This document shows, in pieces, positions 1 through 11,141 of a stretch of 64,000 bases of DNA; positions within the stretch are counted from its first letter, which is position 1; the number at the start of each line of letters is the position of its first letter. The stretch covers positions 5,333,001-5,397,000 of the forward strand of contig NC_059483.1 in NCBI RefSeq assembly GCF_018139145.2. The letters are read 5' to 3'. The position numbers and the translations under genes are program-made. This DNA comes from Gymnogyps californianus. Taxonomy: Eukaryota > Chordata > Aves > Accipitriformes > Cathartidae. The notes beneath the pieces are model-generated. The model ran no database searches. It saw only the letters and a list, made by a program, of their open reading frames with translations, and was not told the DNA's origin.

Positions 1-1275
1 AAAAAATAAATAAATCTGGTTGGCTTTTTTTAGCAAAACAGGCTAACACCCAGTGTAAATCTGTGTCATTAACTGAAGCAGTGCGTGATTTTTAGAGCAT
101 CGCTTTTCCTCTTGTGAGCCTTTGCCTGCGGAGGCTCATCCTCGGGGCTGGAGGCAGACGTGGTACAGTATCTACCTTAGGGAGACTTCGCTTGCCAGCT
201 GCAGGACCTCTGCCTGTGTCAGCCCGCGGCCCCGTTTAAGCAGATACCGCCAGTTTTGCCCAACGAGTGGCTTTGTAACGTGGCCAGGATCTTCCCACCA
301 CCCCTCGGAGTCGTGCTCGAACGCAGAATCTCAGCTCGAGTTTCCAGAATTAGATGGCACAGTGAGTAAACACAGCGTACTTGCCAGTTCTCACATCCTC
401 TTTTGCAGCGAGTATTGCAGCAAATCCTGCAGGTTTGACTCATTTCTGAAGTTCTTCACTGATTTGAAGCAGATCTCGTCTGCCTTTTGAGAAGGAGCTG
501 GAAGTCTGGCCACAGCTCCTGAGCGCACACTCCTTCTGTATGTGAACGCAGTATGCTTGAGTTGGCCTCTGCATAAACTTGGGCAGCTCTGAGTAACTTT
601 AGCTGGAGTTATGTGCCTGTGTCTTAAGGGTAAAATTTGGCCTGCAGACATCCTTTATTGAAAGCTTTATGGAAATACTTTGTTCTCGCTACACACAAAT
701 ATTTACATTCTGGTGGGAAGATTTTTTTTCCCCCCTCCATTTCTTTGGGGTTTTTTTTGGTTTTTTTTTTTTCCCCTACTCTATGCCATAAGCACAAGGA
801 GGGGGTGGAAGATACTATGCATAATGCCCTGTCAGTTAAAAAATAATATTCCGGTTTTCAACTGGTATTTCTCGTAGGTCCAAAAGAAAAAAATATCTGC
901 CTGTATTGGAAGCACTGTCTACTTGTCTGTCTGCAGCGAGCCGTCCAGGGTAGGATGGGGATTCTGCTTAACGGCGTGAGTAAATGGGAAGGAGAAGGGC
1001 GTACAGAGCAGAAAACTTTCTAGGTAAATAAAAGCAGTGTCAGGTACAGCCCCCGTTTTAAGAACAGCATGTCTTAATGTTTCTGTTCATCGGCGTTGAA
1101 TCACCTCCGCATGTCAACCTCTGCCTGGTGGATGCTCTCAGCAGATTGAGGAGGAGGACACATTGCTCTGCAAGTGCATTACAATGGTCCACACGTGTGC
1201 CGTGACTCAAGTGTGCTCACAACTTCATGACATGCATCAAATGAGAATTGTTTCCTTGGAAAGCCTTTATCTCCC
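1..1275. other. non-coding stretch, no gene seen
   Basis: The stretch begins with an A-rich run and continues as mixed-composition DNA. An open frame of 122 codons at 122-490 (plus) overlaps two minus-strand frames of similar length. None resembles a known domain, and none is flanked by convincing splice sites. A pyrimidine/T-G-rich low-complexity tract sits at about 720-779. I see no other structure. Confidence 0.6.
720..779. repeat. low-complexity T/C/G-rich tract
   Basis: Runs of T are broken by short C and G runs over about 60 bases. It gives rise to small hydrophobic, Phe-rich frames that should be ignored. Confidence 0.8.
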
Positions 1276-1297
1276 TTTTTTTTTTTTTTTTCTTCAG

Positions 1298-1333
1298 ATG
1301 AAGGCTGACGCTGCTTTCACAGACTATTTGACA
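1298..1333 (+). other. candidate 36-nt microexon
   Basis: A run of 16 T at 1276-1291 followed by cttcag makes a very strong 3' splice-site look-alike ending at 1297. Thirty-six bases later ACA is followed by GTAAGC, a good 5' splice-site look-alike. The segment is a whole number of codons and is open, reading MKADAAFTDYLT. Short in-frame exons with long upstream pyrimidine tracts are typical of neuronal microexons. No adjacent exon is visible, and T-runs followed by CAG arise by chance, so this is only a candidate. Confidence 0.15.
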
Positions 1334-2215
1334 GTAAGCTTGGTGCTGTATAGAATGAGGGCTTGGTTCACGTTGCAGCTAAGTAGATTTAGGAGGCAGC
1401 TGCTGCGGGAGTAGATCTGTCTGCTTGTCTCTGGGCGCTTCCCATCGTGTCCCCCGGGCTTCAGCTGACTCCGCCTGACCAGGGGGTGAGACCACGCGGG
1501 AAGCTAGAGCGGCAGAAAACTAACTTAAGCAGGAAAAAGTATTTTCTGCCAGTTGAGCATCCTCATTGGACTCTTTGGAGGTCAGAGGAGGGACCGAGGG
1601 GGTCAGGGGCACCCCGTTGATAAACCTCTGGCCTCTCGGTTGGCTTCACTGCAACGTGAAACCCGGGCTGAGGGCTTTGTGTCTGGACCTGCTCTTCTCC
1701 CTCTGGGCAGAGGAGTCCTCCTTGCCCAGCTGCCCTGGGGCATGCTCCCAGCACTGCCTGCTGATGGGACCACCCCGCTAAAGCTAATGCAAGCATGGGT
1801 TTTCATTTAATTGTTAATTTAACAGTGCCAGGTACTAAAGTCGTTAACGTGCACGTACGGAAAAGCCCAGCATCATGTTTTCTTTGGGTTTTTTTCTTCC
1901 CTGTTAGCAGTAGATGATGAGCTGGTCCAGAGGCTGGATATTTTTGATAAGGACACTGAGAGATACCCAGGTTGCTAGCTGCTGTTGTTTCTTGTTGTTT
2001 TTATAATGCTTATCTGTGCGATAAGCAAATACAGCTGCACATAAAAGTCGGATAAAACTATGTCCAGCCTGCTAGCTAACTTTTGAGTTAAAGAACAGAA
2101 GTGGATAAGAAAATAGATGGGCAGAGCTCAGCGACGTCACATGGGTTTACACCAAAAAGGGTCTGACCCATAGCCTCTGTTCACTCAGTGTTGTGCAAGA
2201 TGTACATATCGGATA
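1334..2215. other. non-coding stretch, GC-rich in its first half
   Basis: About 1415-1790 is GC-rich, and frames of 65-85 codons are open on both strands at once. That is expected from low stop density and does not indicate genes. From 1800 onward the sequence is AT-richer and has no recognisable feature. Confidence 0.6.
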
Positions 2216-3190
2216 TGTTGTGGTGCGAAGGTGGCCGGGGAGCGCGGCTGCCCGTGCAGGGACAGCCATGCACAGAGCCGCCGGCTCCGTCTGCGGCGGG
2301 GCTGCCTGCGAGCCCAGGTGTTGGCATGGACGGTCGATGGCATGGCGCGGGGCTCGCTCAGGCTGATATTGGGGGTTTTGAGTAAAGCTTTAAATACGGT
2401 TTACGCTTTTATTGCTTCTGAAATGGGTGCAGGTGCATGTTAGCAGGAAGTGAAACTGGAGGAGCCCTGAGGGAGCCTCACTCGAGCCGTGCCAAGCAGG
2501 TATGGCCTACGAGTGTTATCACCTTACTGGTAATCTGGCATGGTGTCGGCATTCACACATGTCACGGGGATTATGGGGTGAAGTCATGCCGCAGTTTGGC
2601 AGGGACCTAATCCCTCTACCAGGCAGTACGGGCAGGCTGTGTGCTCAGGGTTGGTCTCCCTCCCCGTGCGGGGGCATCTTGTCACCCGTGAGAGCTCGGC
2701 TTGCTTGGCTGTCCCCATACACCGATGGGAGGGGATCGGTAGAGTGTTTTGGGAGGTGTTAGCACCACGGAGCGGCATTGCGGGGGGTCCCTGACTCTCT
2801 GCAAGCCTTGCTGAATAACCGATGTCTGCTGATGAGGTGGGGTGAGGTTGGTCCGTGCCCTGTGTGTTTTCCTTCAGCGCCGATGGATGATTTTGGGGGA
2901 GGCTGGAAACAGCAGGGAGGTCGGCGGTGCGAGGAAAGGCCGGGTGCCCGCTGGATGGGCCGCACCTGCATGGTGCTCGCTGTCGATGGCGTGCAGCCCT
3001 GCTGTGGCCCGCCTGGGGAAGCGAGACCCAGACCGGCACCCAGCTGCCCGCCCTGGGGCCTCCCTGGTGTTGCACAAAGTCGTCTGCCTTCTTCAGCTGA
3101 CGGCCCCTTAACTACCCGTTTTTGCATTGTCTTGTTGAGGAATTTGAATGTGCAGTCTGTGAAGTGAGGCATCAAAGCATTAACCCTCAC
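2216..3190. other. GC-rich segment with overlapping spurious frames
   Basis: This GC-rich segment has frames of 129-163 codons open in several registers on both strands. The translations are rich in Pro, Arg, Ala, Gly and Ser, share no recognisable motif, and do not end at splice-like sites. Moderate CpG density lies around 2230-2345. I treat all the frames as compositional artefacts. Confidence 0.6.
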
Positions 3191-3367
3191 TTTTAATTAT
3201 TACCTTTATTTTTGGAAAGGAGTAGCAATCAGAATAAAATACTTTGTAGGAATAGAATACTTATTATCCACCTCTTCTTCCTCCTTGGTTTCTGCCTGAC
3301 TTGAGTTGCCAGGTCTCCCCAGGGGTGCCTGATGTGCAGGTGAGCAGAGCTGCAGTCCTGAACCGCT

Positions 3368-3399
3368 CCTGTCCTCACCCCGTCCTGTCCTCACCCCGT
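3368..3399. repeat. perfect 16-bp tandem duplication
   Basis: Two identical copies of a 16-base unit (cctgtcctcaccccgt) lie head to tail at 3368-3383 and 3384-3399. Perfect identity suggests a recent duplication or slippage event. Confidence 0.9.
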
Positions 3400-3559
3400 C
3401 TCTTCACCGAGTGCTGAGGTTTCATATTCTGCTTGTGCAATTATACATACTCCTAAATATTGCTCACCTCGTGTTAGGGTTATTCACTGTTTGTTCTTAT
3501 GTGTCAACACCACATCTGATTGGAGCCTTAATTGCTCTCCGTGCTTCTATATTTTCCCT

Positions 3560-4095
3560 CTCCTCCTAGACCAGTTGGAGGGTTTGTTGAAGGTAGAGCC
3601 CAAGGCAGCACAGCACTACCAGGGTATGGGCTTTCCTGCTTACCAGGCTGCACACACAGCGAGTGCCTGGAAAAATGCCCCTCCAAGTCATTACGAATTA
3701 ATTGTCGCAGACAGAAGCAGCTCTGTGAGGAGATCTATGACTTGATCCAAGAATTATGTGATACGCAAAGATGGAGAGAAAAGCAAACTTCTCATCCAAG
3801 ACATGGAGGCTGTGGTGCTTCTGCCCCGGGGTGCTCCAGTGCAGCCAGCCGAAGGCTGCTGAGATCTCCACCGTCCCACCCGTGCCCCAGCCAGTGCCTG
3901 TCGCTGTAGTGTCATAGCCAGGAGACCCCATGCAAGCTGTAGTTGTCGTTGGTGAAGTTGCCCGTGGTTGTTAGCCGCTGAAGCTGCCTGTGCAAGCAGT
4001 GAATTTCGCAGTAGCTAGCTAGCAAGAATATATTGTGGATCTGCATGTATTCCCCACACCTGGATATGCCATGTTTGTTACCATCAAGGTAAGTG
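3560..4095 (+). other. exon-like but stop-interrupted segment
   Basis: A pyrimidine-rich stretch ending in cctag at about 3570 resembles a 3' splice site, and AAG followed by GTAAGTGAG at about 4089 is a near-perfect 5' splice-site consensus. Between them every frame has stops. One frame reads long stretches of Val/Pro/Ala-rich peptide interrupted by three stops in the second half, and another reads an uninterrupted 125 codons in the first half. It could be a decayed exon, a non-coding RNA exon, or chance. I do not recognise any protein in it. Confidence 0.12.
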
Positions 4096-4601
4096 AGGTA
4101 AACCCCATTCTTCTCTAGTGTGGCAGAACACTCTTTATGAGTGAACTCAACTTTACTTCATTTTTCAAAGCAAGCCAGCAGCAGGACCTCTGAAGGTGTA
4201 GCTGTGATGATAGCTGCTGCTGCAAGACACCGCAGGGCTTGTGGGTTAGATGGGTTTTGGTAGGTGGCTTGGAGCTCTGCTGCGCAGCAGTGGCAGCAGG
4301 TCTCTGCTCACCCACCCCGTGTACCGTGCCCGTGCGCTTGCATTGCGATAAGAGTTATTTCATGGTACCCCATCAATAAACGAAGCGCTCTCCAGAGACC
4401 TGGAGCGCCCTGCCCGTCGCCCCGCTGTCCTTGTTGGGGACTCCATGTGCACTGTATGCCACTGAATATATCTGTTACGTGAGCGGGAGCGTGCAGGAGG
4501 AGACTGAGACTTCTGAATGGCAGAAATTAGTCTGAGGAGGAGAAATTAATAGGAGAAGGCAAATGCAGAAATCTTGCATTCACATGGCTCGTTACCCAAA
4601 C
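4096..4601. other. non-coding stretch
   Basis: Mixed composition. Frames of 66-72 codons on both strands show no family resemblance. Nothing else is recognisable. Confidence 0.6.
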
Positions 4602-4690
4602 CTGCCGTCATGGCAAAGAAATGGGAGGAATCTCCGTCGGCGGCTGGGACGTCCGACGCTAACAGTGTAGGGTACATCTTCCAGTCTGCA
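4602..4690 (-). other. candidate minus-strand exon, 89 nt
   Basis: On the minus strand a run of 14 T (plus-strand A14 at 4694-4707) followed by CAG gives a strong acceptor look-alike. The next 89 bases are open in the register beginning TGC (reading CRLEDVPYTVSVGRPSRR and onward) and end at GCAG before GTTTGG, a usable but weak donor. The segment has several CpGs, unlike the AT-rich DNA beside it. The protein is not recognised and no neighbouring exon was found. Confidence 0.1.
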
Positions 4691-4693
4691 CTG

Positions 4694-4707
4694 AAAAAAA
4701 AAAAAAA
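4694..4707. repeat. poly-A run (14)
   Basis: Uninterrupted A14. On the minus strand it is the pyrimidine tract of the exon-like segment next to it. Confidence 0.9.
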
Positions 4708-7119
4708 TTAGGCAGTGGTTGATTACCTCTTGGTTTTAAATAAGTGTAGTATTGAGCGCAAATTAAAAACAACCTTGAAACTGCACAGATTCATAAAACT
4801 GTACACTGGGATTTTAAAAATTACCTCCATTGGAATCCTGGAAGCATCTGTTACATAATTAATGCACTTAAAAATATATTCTATTTATGATTAATCCAGG
4901 ACTATAGTGTATGCTAGTTAAATGTCTGGATCCCAGGGTGCAATGCGAGAGAAGAAATGCAGTTGTAATCTATTTGACGGTTATAGGAAAGGACATTTGC
5001 TACAAATAAATACATTTTCCTTAGTCTTTTTATTTGTCAAGGCCAAGCTTATGTCTGTTGTGCTGAGTTTGTTGACTGGTAAATGTTTTGAGATTTATGC
5101 TGATAATTTTGTAGATCTACTGGAAAAAATAACTCAAGAATAATTAGGGAGATTGACCATACAGTAATGTACCACATGTGTGACAGCATTACTGGGTTGA
5201 TGATCTTGGGTATGGTATATGCAATTAAAAGTGCTAAGGCTCAGTACTGTGCAGCTTTTCAAACACTTTCCGAGATACACATGCTTTAGGGGATGCATGT
5301 TTCCCAAAGGATAACTTGCCGAAGTTACTGGATGCCTTGGGTCTACTCTCCAGAGAAGTATTTCAGGCTGAGACATCCTGGGTGAGAGTGGTGGAGCCGG
5401 CACAGCAAGCACAAGTACGACTTGACAAACCTCAGCCTGCATTGGTTTTTTTTTTTTGTCAGGAAGGTTTCGGGGGCTCTGCAGCCTTATTTTTTTGGAG
5501 GCTTTTGAGTTGGCATCCAGCCACCGGGTCCTGGAACAGTTTCTGGCATTGCATTTCCTCTGACAGATTTTTCTCTCTGCCCTCTGTTTCTGTTCCCCCT
5601 TTTTTTTTCCTCCCCTTTCATCTGACCACTGTCTTGTCAGGTTGGTGCAGGATCATGCCGTGTAAAACCCTTTTCTTCTTCCATCTTATTTTCGTTACCA
5701 TTTTGTAAAAGCCTGCAAGCTGTTACGATTGTCCATCGCCCTGTTGTGTTCCAGAGTGGCGGTCCCACGTTGTGGTGGGCTGTGGGTGGCCGTGGGTCCT
5801 GCGTTTCCCTGCCTGCCTTGAGCTGGCTGAGCATCCTGGCTGCAGTGGCGAGAGCTGCACAGTGCCGTGGAAGCCTGTAACAAGGTCCCTTTCCAAATGA
5901 TTATTTTTTTAAGCGAACAATCGTCGTGTGTGTTGGCTCAGGAAGCATTTTGAGATTGAGTGCTGCAGGTCCTGTTGCACCTGGTCTATCCTATATCGCT
6001 GCTGGATTATTAAAGGGGTTACCTGTATTGAAACCATACGTGCTCTTTGACGTACCTGCCTGCCCTGCCACCGACAGTGTGCCGAGACACGGCATGGTGT
6101 GGAGGTTAGCACCTCTACCTGTTGGGCTCTGCCTTAGTGCCCTAGACCTGCAGTGGAGACAAGATAGGGATGGGGAGGGGAAAACAGTTGTCTCCCATTT
6201 GCCTTTGAGGTCTCCATGCCCGGCTGTGTGGTCTTTCGGCTCCGTACCCGGTATGGATGCTGGAGGCATCATTGCAGATTGCCCATTGCAGAGACACGAA
6301 AGGCATACGGCAGCCTCACTCTGCTCCGGCATCCTCTCCCCGAGGCTGTCTGCATTGCCAATACTGGAAGCGAGTTACTAATGAACTCAGGTTTCCACTT
6401 ACTATCAGTTGTCTTAAATTGTTTCTGCACTTCACAGTCCCTGACGTCCCTTCAGAATGTAATGAGGGAGGAGCGAGCCTGGTTTTGTGAAAGACGGAGA
6501 CGCTGTAGCCTGTGTCGAGAAAACTCTTACCCATGGACTGTGCTCTTGGCTCTTCCTCGCCGTTAATCTCGATGGAAACATTACTTCTGACTTTTCGCAC
6601 TGTATAATGCAAACCCTTGTTATCTTTGCAGTATAAAAGGGTACTCAGCATGGGCTTTTCCTTTAGTCCTGGAGAGATGGATGTTGAGATACGTGCGCGC
6701 CAGACTGTATTTCTAGCAAATTGGGACAAAAAAAAATTGATTACTATTGGTAACTTAATTTTCTGCAAACTAAAGAGCCCCAAAGAGAAACCCACTTCAA
6801 AAGCTCTTTGTTTCTTCCTTTTTTTTTTTTTTTTAAACAAAGGATACGTTCTAGCTGTATTTCAGTGGTCTAGGGTTTCAGCTGCTTTCTTTGATAGCGA
6901 TTTGTGTGAAAGCAGTTGTGTCACAGAAGGAAATGATAAAATCTACGAATTAAGGCAAAGGATGAGAAGGGCAGTGGGCAGCATGCAACGGAGATGTGTT
7001 CAGATCTAACGAGCGTTCCTACGAGCGGACGCTGGTTCCTCTGCTCGTTACGGGCCAGGCCGGCGATGTTTGGCAAGTTTAATGGATTGGGGTGGGTGGC
7101 TGATAAAAACAAAGAATAA
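4708..7119. other. non-coding stretch, mixed composition
   Basis: AT-rich to about 5130, then alternating patches. T-runs occur near 5447, 5600 and 6816-6834. The longest frame is 174 codons on the minus strand (6316-6840); it begins inside the T-run (Lys-rich start) and has no recognisable domain. No gene is supported. Confidence 0.6.
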
Positions 7120-7640
7120 GATTTTAGGGAAAAGCAGAATCTGGTGACTACAGTAGTGCAAGTTTATTTTTAGAACTCGATTGCATTTGAGTTGCTAGCA
7201 TTAGAAAAACTTCTTAGCTCACATTATACTGCGAATTTCTTTATTTTTAAAGTGGAAATTTTGCAAGCTGACGTTTTGCAGCATGCGTAGTACGATTTGG
7301 CTGACAGCATTGTCTGGCAAAAGAAATAACCAAATTATTATTCAGTCATGGGTTTTTAACAGCCGCAAAGCAAGTGGATGTTAACTAAATGATGCAATTT
7401 ATTCCCTTCCTGCTTATTGCCAGCTTGCCTATTACAGAGAGACTGCCAGCTTTAAATAAGTGGTACCCAGATGGTAGTCGCATGACGCCCACTTGGTTAC
7501 AGAGCCTAAGCAGGGAATAACTCGGCAGCCACTACAAGCTGTGGGTCAATTGAGGGGGAATGCCTGTTGCTTCACAGTTTTGCATATGTAAATCTGTTAA
7601 TGTTATGTCAGTATTGTGCGGTCTAAACACAAGCATTGCC
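7120..7640. promoter_or_regulatory. AT-rich block, possible conserved non-coding element
   Basis: About 520 bases without repeats or usable frames. They are rich in homeodomain-type cores (TAAT, ATTA), with AAATTATTATTC near 7335 and an octamer-like TTTGCATATG near 7580. The block directly abuts the CpG island to its right. The appearance matches vertebrate conserved non-coding elements, but conservation itself was not tested. Confidence 0.3.
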
Positions 7641-7660
7641 TTTCTCTGGGGCCCAGATGA

Positions 7661-8045
7661 ACTTGGATCGCCGCCCAGTTAATGAGGAGCCGAGTGCGGA
7701 GCGGCAGTCGGAGGCTGCCGCCGCCGTTCGCTTCCTCGGCGTGAACTTGCCGCATCCCGGATGCTCTCCTCCGGCAGCGCTGCCCGGGGCTGGCGAGGCC
7801 GGCCGGAGCGGCGGGGCGAACGCCTCCCTCTATTTTTAGCCCCGGCACGGAAGAGGGTTGGCTTGGCCCGGCCGCCGTTTTCTTTCTGTCTGCCACACTT
7901 CTGCGCTCGCCTTCATCGACTGCAGATGTGGCGCGCAGCCGCCTCCGAGAAGTCATGAACTGTGTCGTCTGCGCCCTTTAACAGCCAACATCTGCTGCGG
8001 CTGCCTGGTGGAAGCGGCATGGAAACAATTTTGGGGAGAGCGCTG
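7661..8045. promoter_or_regulatory. CpG island, possible alternative promoter or orphan island
   Basis: A hand count gives about 41 CpG dinucleotides in 385 bases, far denser than anything else in the window, with AT-rich DNA on both sides. It contains an exact MEF2-type site, CTATTTTTAG, at 7830-7839. It also contains two E-boxes of the proneural bHLH type, CAGATG at 7923 and CATCTG at 7989; a third, CAGATG at 7654, lies just outside. Short frames of 65-117 codons cross it on both strands without family resemblance. In vertebrates such islands mark promoters of genes or long non-coding RNAs, or CpG-rich distal enhancers of developmental genes. No first exon with a clear donor could be identified, so the strand is left open. 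Confidence 0.7.
7830..7839. promoter_or_regulatory. MEF2-type site inside the CpG island
   Basis: CTATTTTTAG fits the MEF2 consensus CTA(A/T)4TAG exactly. It is the only AT-rich decamer in the middle of the island, which makes it stand out. The same bases could serve as a weak TATA-like element. Binding is inferred from sequence only. Confidence 0.4.
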
Positions 8046-8460
8046 AAGTTTGGCCCTACAGACGATTACTTTATATTAATTGCATCGAGATAGTTACTGT
8101 ACGAGTCGGGTTTGAAGCTGATCCCCCTCCTTTTTTATTATTGTTTTAAAAGCAGTAGTTAAAATTGTTTGACATGGGAATGCTTTTTATTGTTGATCAT
8201 TTCTGGTTCTGAAAAGTTTATTACAATGGGTGAAAACAACAACCAAAAAAACCCATAAAAAGCTGGGGCTGTAATATGTTTAAAGGCTAAAAAAGTACCA
8301 ATAGTGTTGATTTAACCAAAGAAAATGTTCCTGGAGGTATTGTAAATTTTATGTGCCAGATGAAAAGCATTAAGTGTGTTATTTTTCACGAAGGAAAAAC
8401 ATTCTGATTTTTAACCATTTTGTAAATTATATTAATGCCGTAATACGGCTTAAAAAGTCT
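8046..8460. promoter_or_regulatory. AT-rich block flanking the island
   Basis: AT-rich, free of repeats, with many TAAT/ATTA cores. It includes a short perfect inverted repeat, GCCGT and ACGGC around AAT (8437-8449), whose two CpGs are unusual in this AT-rich setting. It may form one regulatory domain with the island. Conservation was not tested. Confidence 0.3.
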
Positions 8461-10035
8461 TGGGCCTGTTCCAGGAGCGCTCGCCCCGTGAGCAGGTCCC
8501 ACGGGGGCGTGGGTCGGGGGCCCCTGCCTGGAGCAGGGTTGGGTGCAGGGACTCGGCGGGCAGAAACCTGTCTTTTTGGACAAAGCACTCTGTCGTCGCT
8601 TTTTCCCCCCCGTTTCTTCTTTTTTGGAAGTTGCAAGTGAGCATTTTAAAAACGCAGCAAGAATAAAACTGGGGAAGAAAATAAGCCGCTTTGGAATGTA
8701 GCGGAAAGCTGAGATGCTTCAGTATTTTATCTTTATTTTGCTAATTATTTGTCATGGAGATCTGAGTTGATTCCCTGAGATTTCTTTTAAGCCTCTTAAG
8801 AGTAATTTTTTTGGCTAATGGTAATTTTCCTCTGCTTGATGTTCCCCAGCTAGAGTGTTGCGGTGCTGCTTGCCGGCATGGCTGGGGAAATAAGCTCAAG
8901 GTTTAGAATATGGACTGGTAAGGGGAAAAAGTGATGAGGAAAAACCAAAGGGCCTGTAAGTGCCGTAGGGATTGCGCGGAGGGTTTATAACTTAGAGGCG
9001 AGTCTGTCATCCCCATCACTTGGGCTGGGATGGGAATTTGTCCAGCAGTTGTCCTTTTTGATGGCGAATTAGTTAGCCGTTGTTGAAAAGCCTCTAGCAA
9101 ATTCTGATACAATAAAGGTAAATCAAGCTAGGCATGGGTTTATATGTGATTTTTTCAGTTCCGTGTATTAGCGTGAGAACTATAGCTTACCCTACTGAAA
9201 ACTTAATTAGGCAAACAGAATGCTATGTTAGCAGACACTTACAAACCCAATGTGCTCAGGACTAGATGCAAATAAGTTAATAAGAGTTATATTAGGTGTT
9301 TCTAATGGTACTTTCCATTTTTTAAAGTAAATGCTGTCTTTGGTAATAACCAGCCCACACCTTTTTGGGTAATAGTTTAATTAAAAGGCTTGATTGTGTC
9401 CATTTAGTCACAGAGCATCCCTTCTGCTGTGCGGTATGTTAATGCAAGTCTCTTCGTACCCTTTATATTTGGATGCCTGATGTAAAGCCCCTATAGGAGA
9501 AAAATGGGATGAGAGAAGGAAACAATCTGTTGTGGAGTACACTCAGAAGAGCCAGCAGACACGAGCAGAACAAATCTTCAGCGTTAGTGTGGGTGTAGGG
9601 GTGCATGCATGTTTGTATGTAATGTATTTAAAATGCCAATAGCTTATGCCTTTTGAAGGCTCCAAATCATAGCTGTCATATTAGCTATACCATTTCCAAA
9701 AATAATGCCAGGAACAGACTAATACTGATTGTTCAAAAAAGCATCATTATTCTGTGATACTTTTTTTGAGCTTCTAACATCCCCACTTAAAACAGGTGTT
9801 TCCATGCAGTGTTCCTCAAAAATTGTTTGCTGAAAGGATTTTGATTCCAAATTGAAGGTATTTTCTTAAGTTTTTTTCCTCCTAGAAGACAGAATGACAA
9901 GGGGACAGGGAGGAACCTTCTTTCTTTCTTTCTTAGTCATTTCAGCAAATAGATTTTTGGACAAAGGACATTAATGTAAAGTCTGCAAATTTAAGCTGGC
10001 AGTCAGAAGTTTGGGACTTTGTTATTGCGTAACTG
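8461..10035. other. non-coding stretch
   Basis: A small CpG-containing patch (8465-8600) is followed by AT-rich DNA. A short CTTT run lies near 9917-9935. There are no frames worth reporting and no recognisable interspersed repeat. Confidence 0.55.
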
Positions 10036-10039
10036 ATGC

Positions 10040-10155
10040 TACACCATTTCCTCCACGTCTGCGTGCCTCTGTCTACAAAGTGGGAATGGGAAAAAGTTGC
10101 CATGTTAAGAGGCTACTGGAGGATTTAAATAATGCTTGTGAAGTGCTGAGGTCAT
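10040..10155 (+). repeat. MIR-like SINE fragment
   Basis: The order of landmarks follows the MIR consensus. A 'gtgcctct-gtctacaaagtggga' region stands in for 'gtgcctcagtttcctcatctgtaaaatgggg'. It is followed by 'ctggaggatttaaataatg' and 'gtgaagtgctgag' in place of 'gtgaggattaaatgag' and 'gtaaagcgcttag'. Divergence is high, as expected for an ancient amniote repeat. The assignment is by eye against a remembered consensus. Confidence 0.6.
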
Positions 10156-10568
10156 CTAATACAGGGCTTTTTGATAATAAAAAGAATCAATGTCTTCAAC
10201 CAGTCTCAGCCTCAACATGACCACTCTGTTGGTGCGATGCGGTGGGTCTGCGGTGTTTCTTAACAGTGATTTTGTACCGTTCTAGCTGAACACGCCTGGT
10301 TTTTTGCCACCAAGCAGAATTGCCAATGGTTGCAGACTTTAAAACATTTCTTGAACATCGGTAGAGCAGCATTTATTTGTTACGGTGTTGATACAGATCA
10401 TGGCATGTGTGCCTTCTTAAAATTTATTTTAGGCTAATGTTTACATGTGGCGGGCCAGTAAAAGCGTGTGTCTGTGTTGGGTATGGCAACCTTTATTTGG
10501 CAAAGAGTGCAGAGCCTGGTTACCCGATAAGGATAGTCTTGCCAGAAAGTAAGTGGTACAGTAGTGTG

Positions 10569-10591
10569 AAAAAACAAAACAAAACAAAAAA
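10569..10591. repeat. (AAAAC)n simple repeat
   Basis: Short run of A-rich units separated by single C bases. Confidence 0.85.
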
Positions 10592-10832
10592 GTGTGCATA
10601 AAAATGCTGTTAGTTTGTCATCATTTTATGCCCATCCCTAAACAACGGAAACCTTCAGCTCTAAGAATTGCTCAGAGTAGAGCTTGAGAGGTCCTTTCGA
10701 AGCAGAGACATTTGGGGGATTCCCTGATCAGATAAGATCGTAAGTAGAGGATTCAGGCGGAAAAGTGGTTTGGAATTGCAAATCAGTGGTTTGCCCATAA
10801 GTGCTTTGGGTTGGCTGCGGTGTTTTCTGATC

Positions 10833-10866
10833 ATATATATATAGATATATATATTCCCCCCCCGCC
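10833..10866. repeat. (AT)n tract followed by C-rich run
   Basis: About 22 bases of alternating A and T, broken once by G, pass directly into a run of eight C and then GCCCC. The abrupt change from AT to C-rich is unusual and likely to be polymorphic. Confidence 0.85.
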
Positions 10867-10912
10867 CCAAAGATCTTGAGTAATTTTTCAGCCGACTTTA
10901 AGCTCTCTCAAA

Positions 10913-10945
10913 AGGGTCCTGATTTTCAAAGGCTGAGGATGGTTG
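10913..10945 (+). repeat. ancient interspersed repeat-like fragment
   Basis: The phrase gtcctgattttcaaaggctgagga matches the start of a repeat type common in turtle, crocodile and bird DNA (tgattttcaaaggtgctgagcac). The fragment is short and diverged, and I am not certain of the family name. Confidence 0.4.
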
Positions 10946-11094
10946 TTCACTCCAGAGCTCTGCGGGCTGATGTGAAATCACTGCTCGTTCTCTCGAGGCT
11001 CCTGATCTCTGTCTCTGATAGAGCTTCTCGCTTTCAAATGCTTTAGCATAATTCGTTGCTTTCTTGAACATTGTAGGAGGTTGAATAAATATGA

Positions 11095-11141
11095 TTTCTA
11101 CAGTATGTATGTAAACATAGATATATGTATGTATATATAAA
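11095..11141. repeat. TATG/TATA-rich simple repeat
   Basis: Imperfect repeats of GTAT and ATAT over about 45 bases. Confidence 0.75.

Noticed and set aside
1473..1490. CTCF-like CCAGGGGG
   Set aside because: Only about 10 of 14 core positions match, clearly weaker than the site at 63079.
2584..3190. Overlapping frames of 129-163 codons on both strands
   Set aside because: GC-rich DNA with few stops. The translations are Pro/Arg/Ser-rich, without motif or splice context, and several registers are open at once.
6316..6840. 174-codon minus-strand frame
   Set aside because: Starts inside a T-run, giving a Lys-rich N-terminus. No family resemblance.
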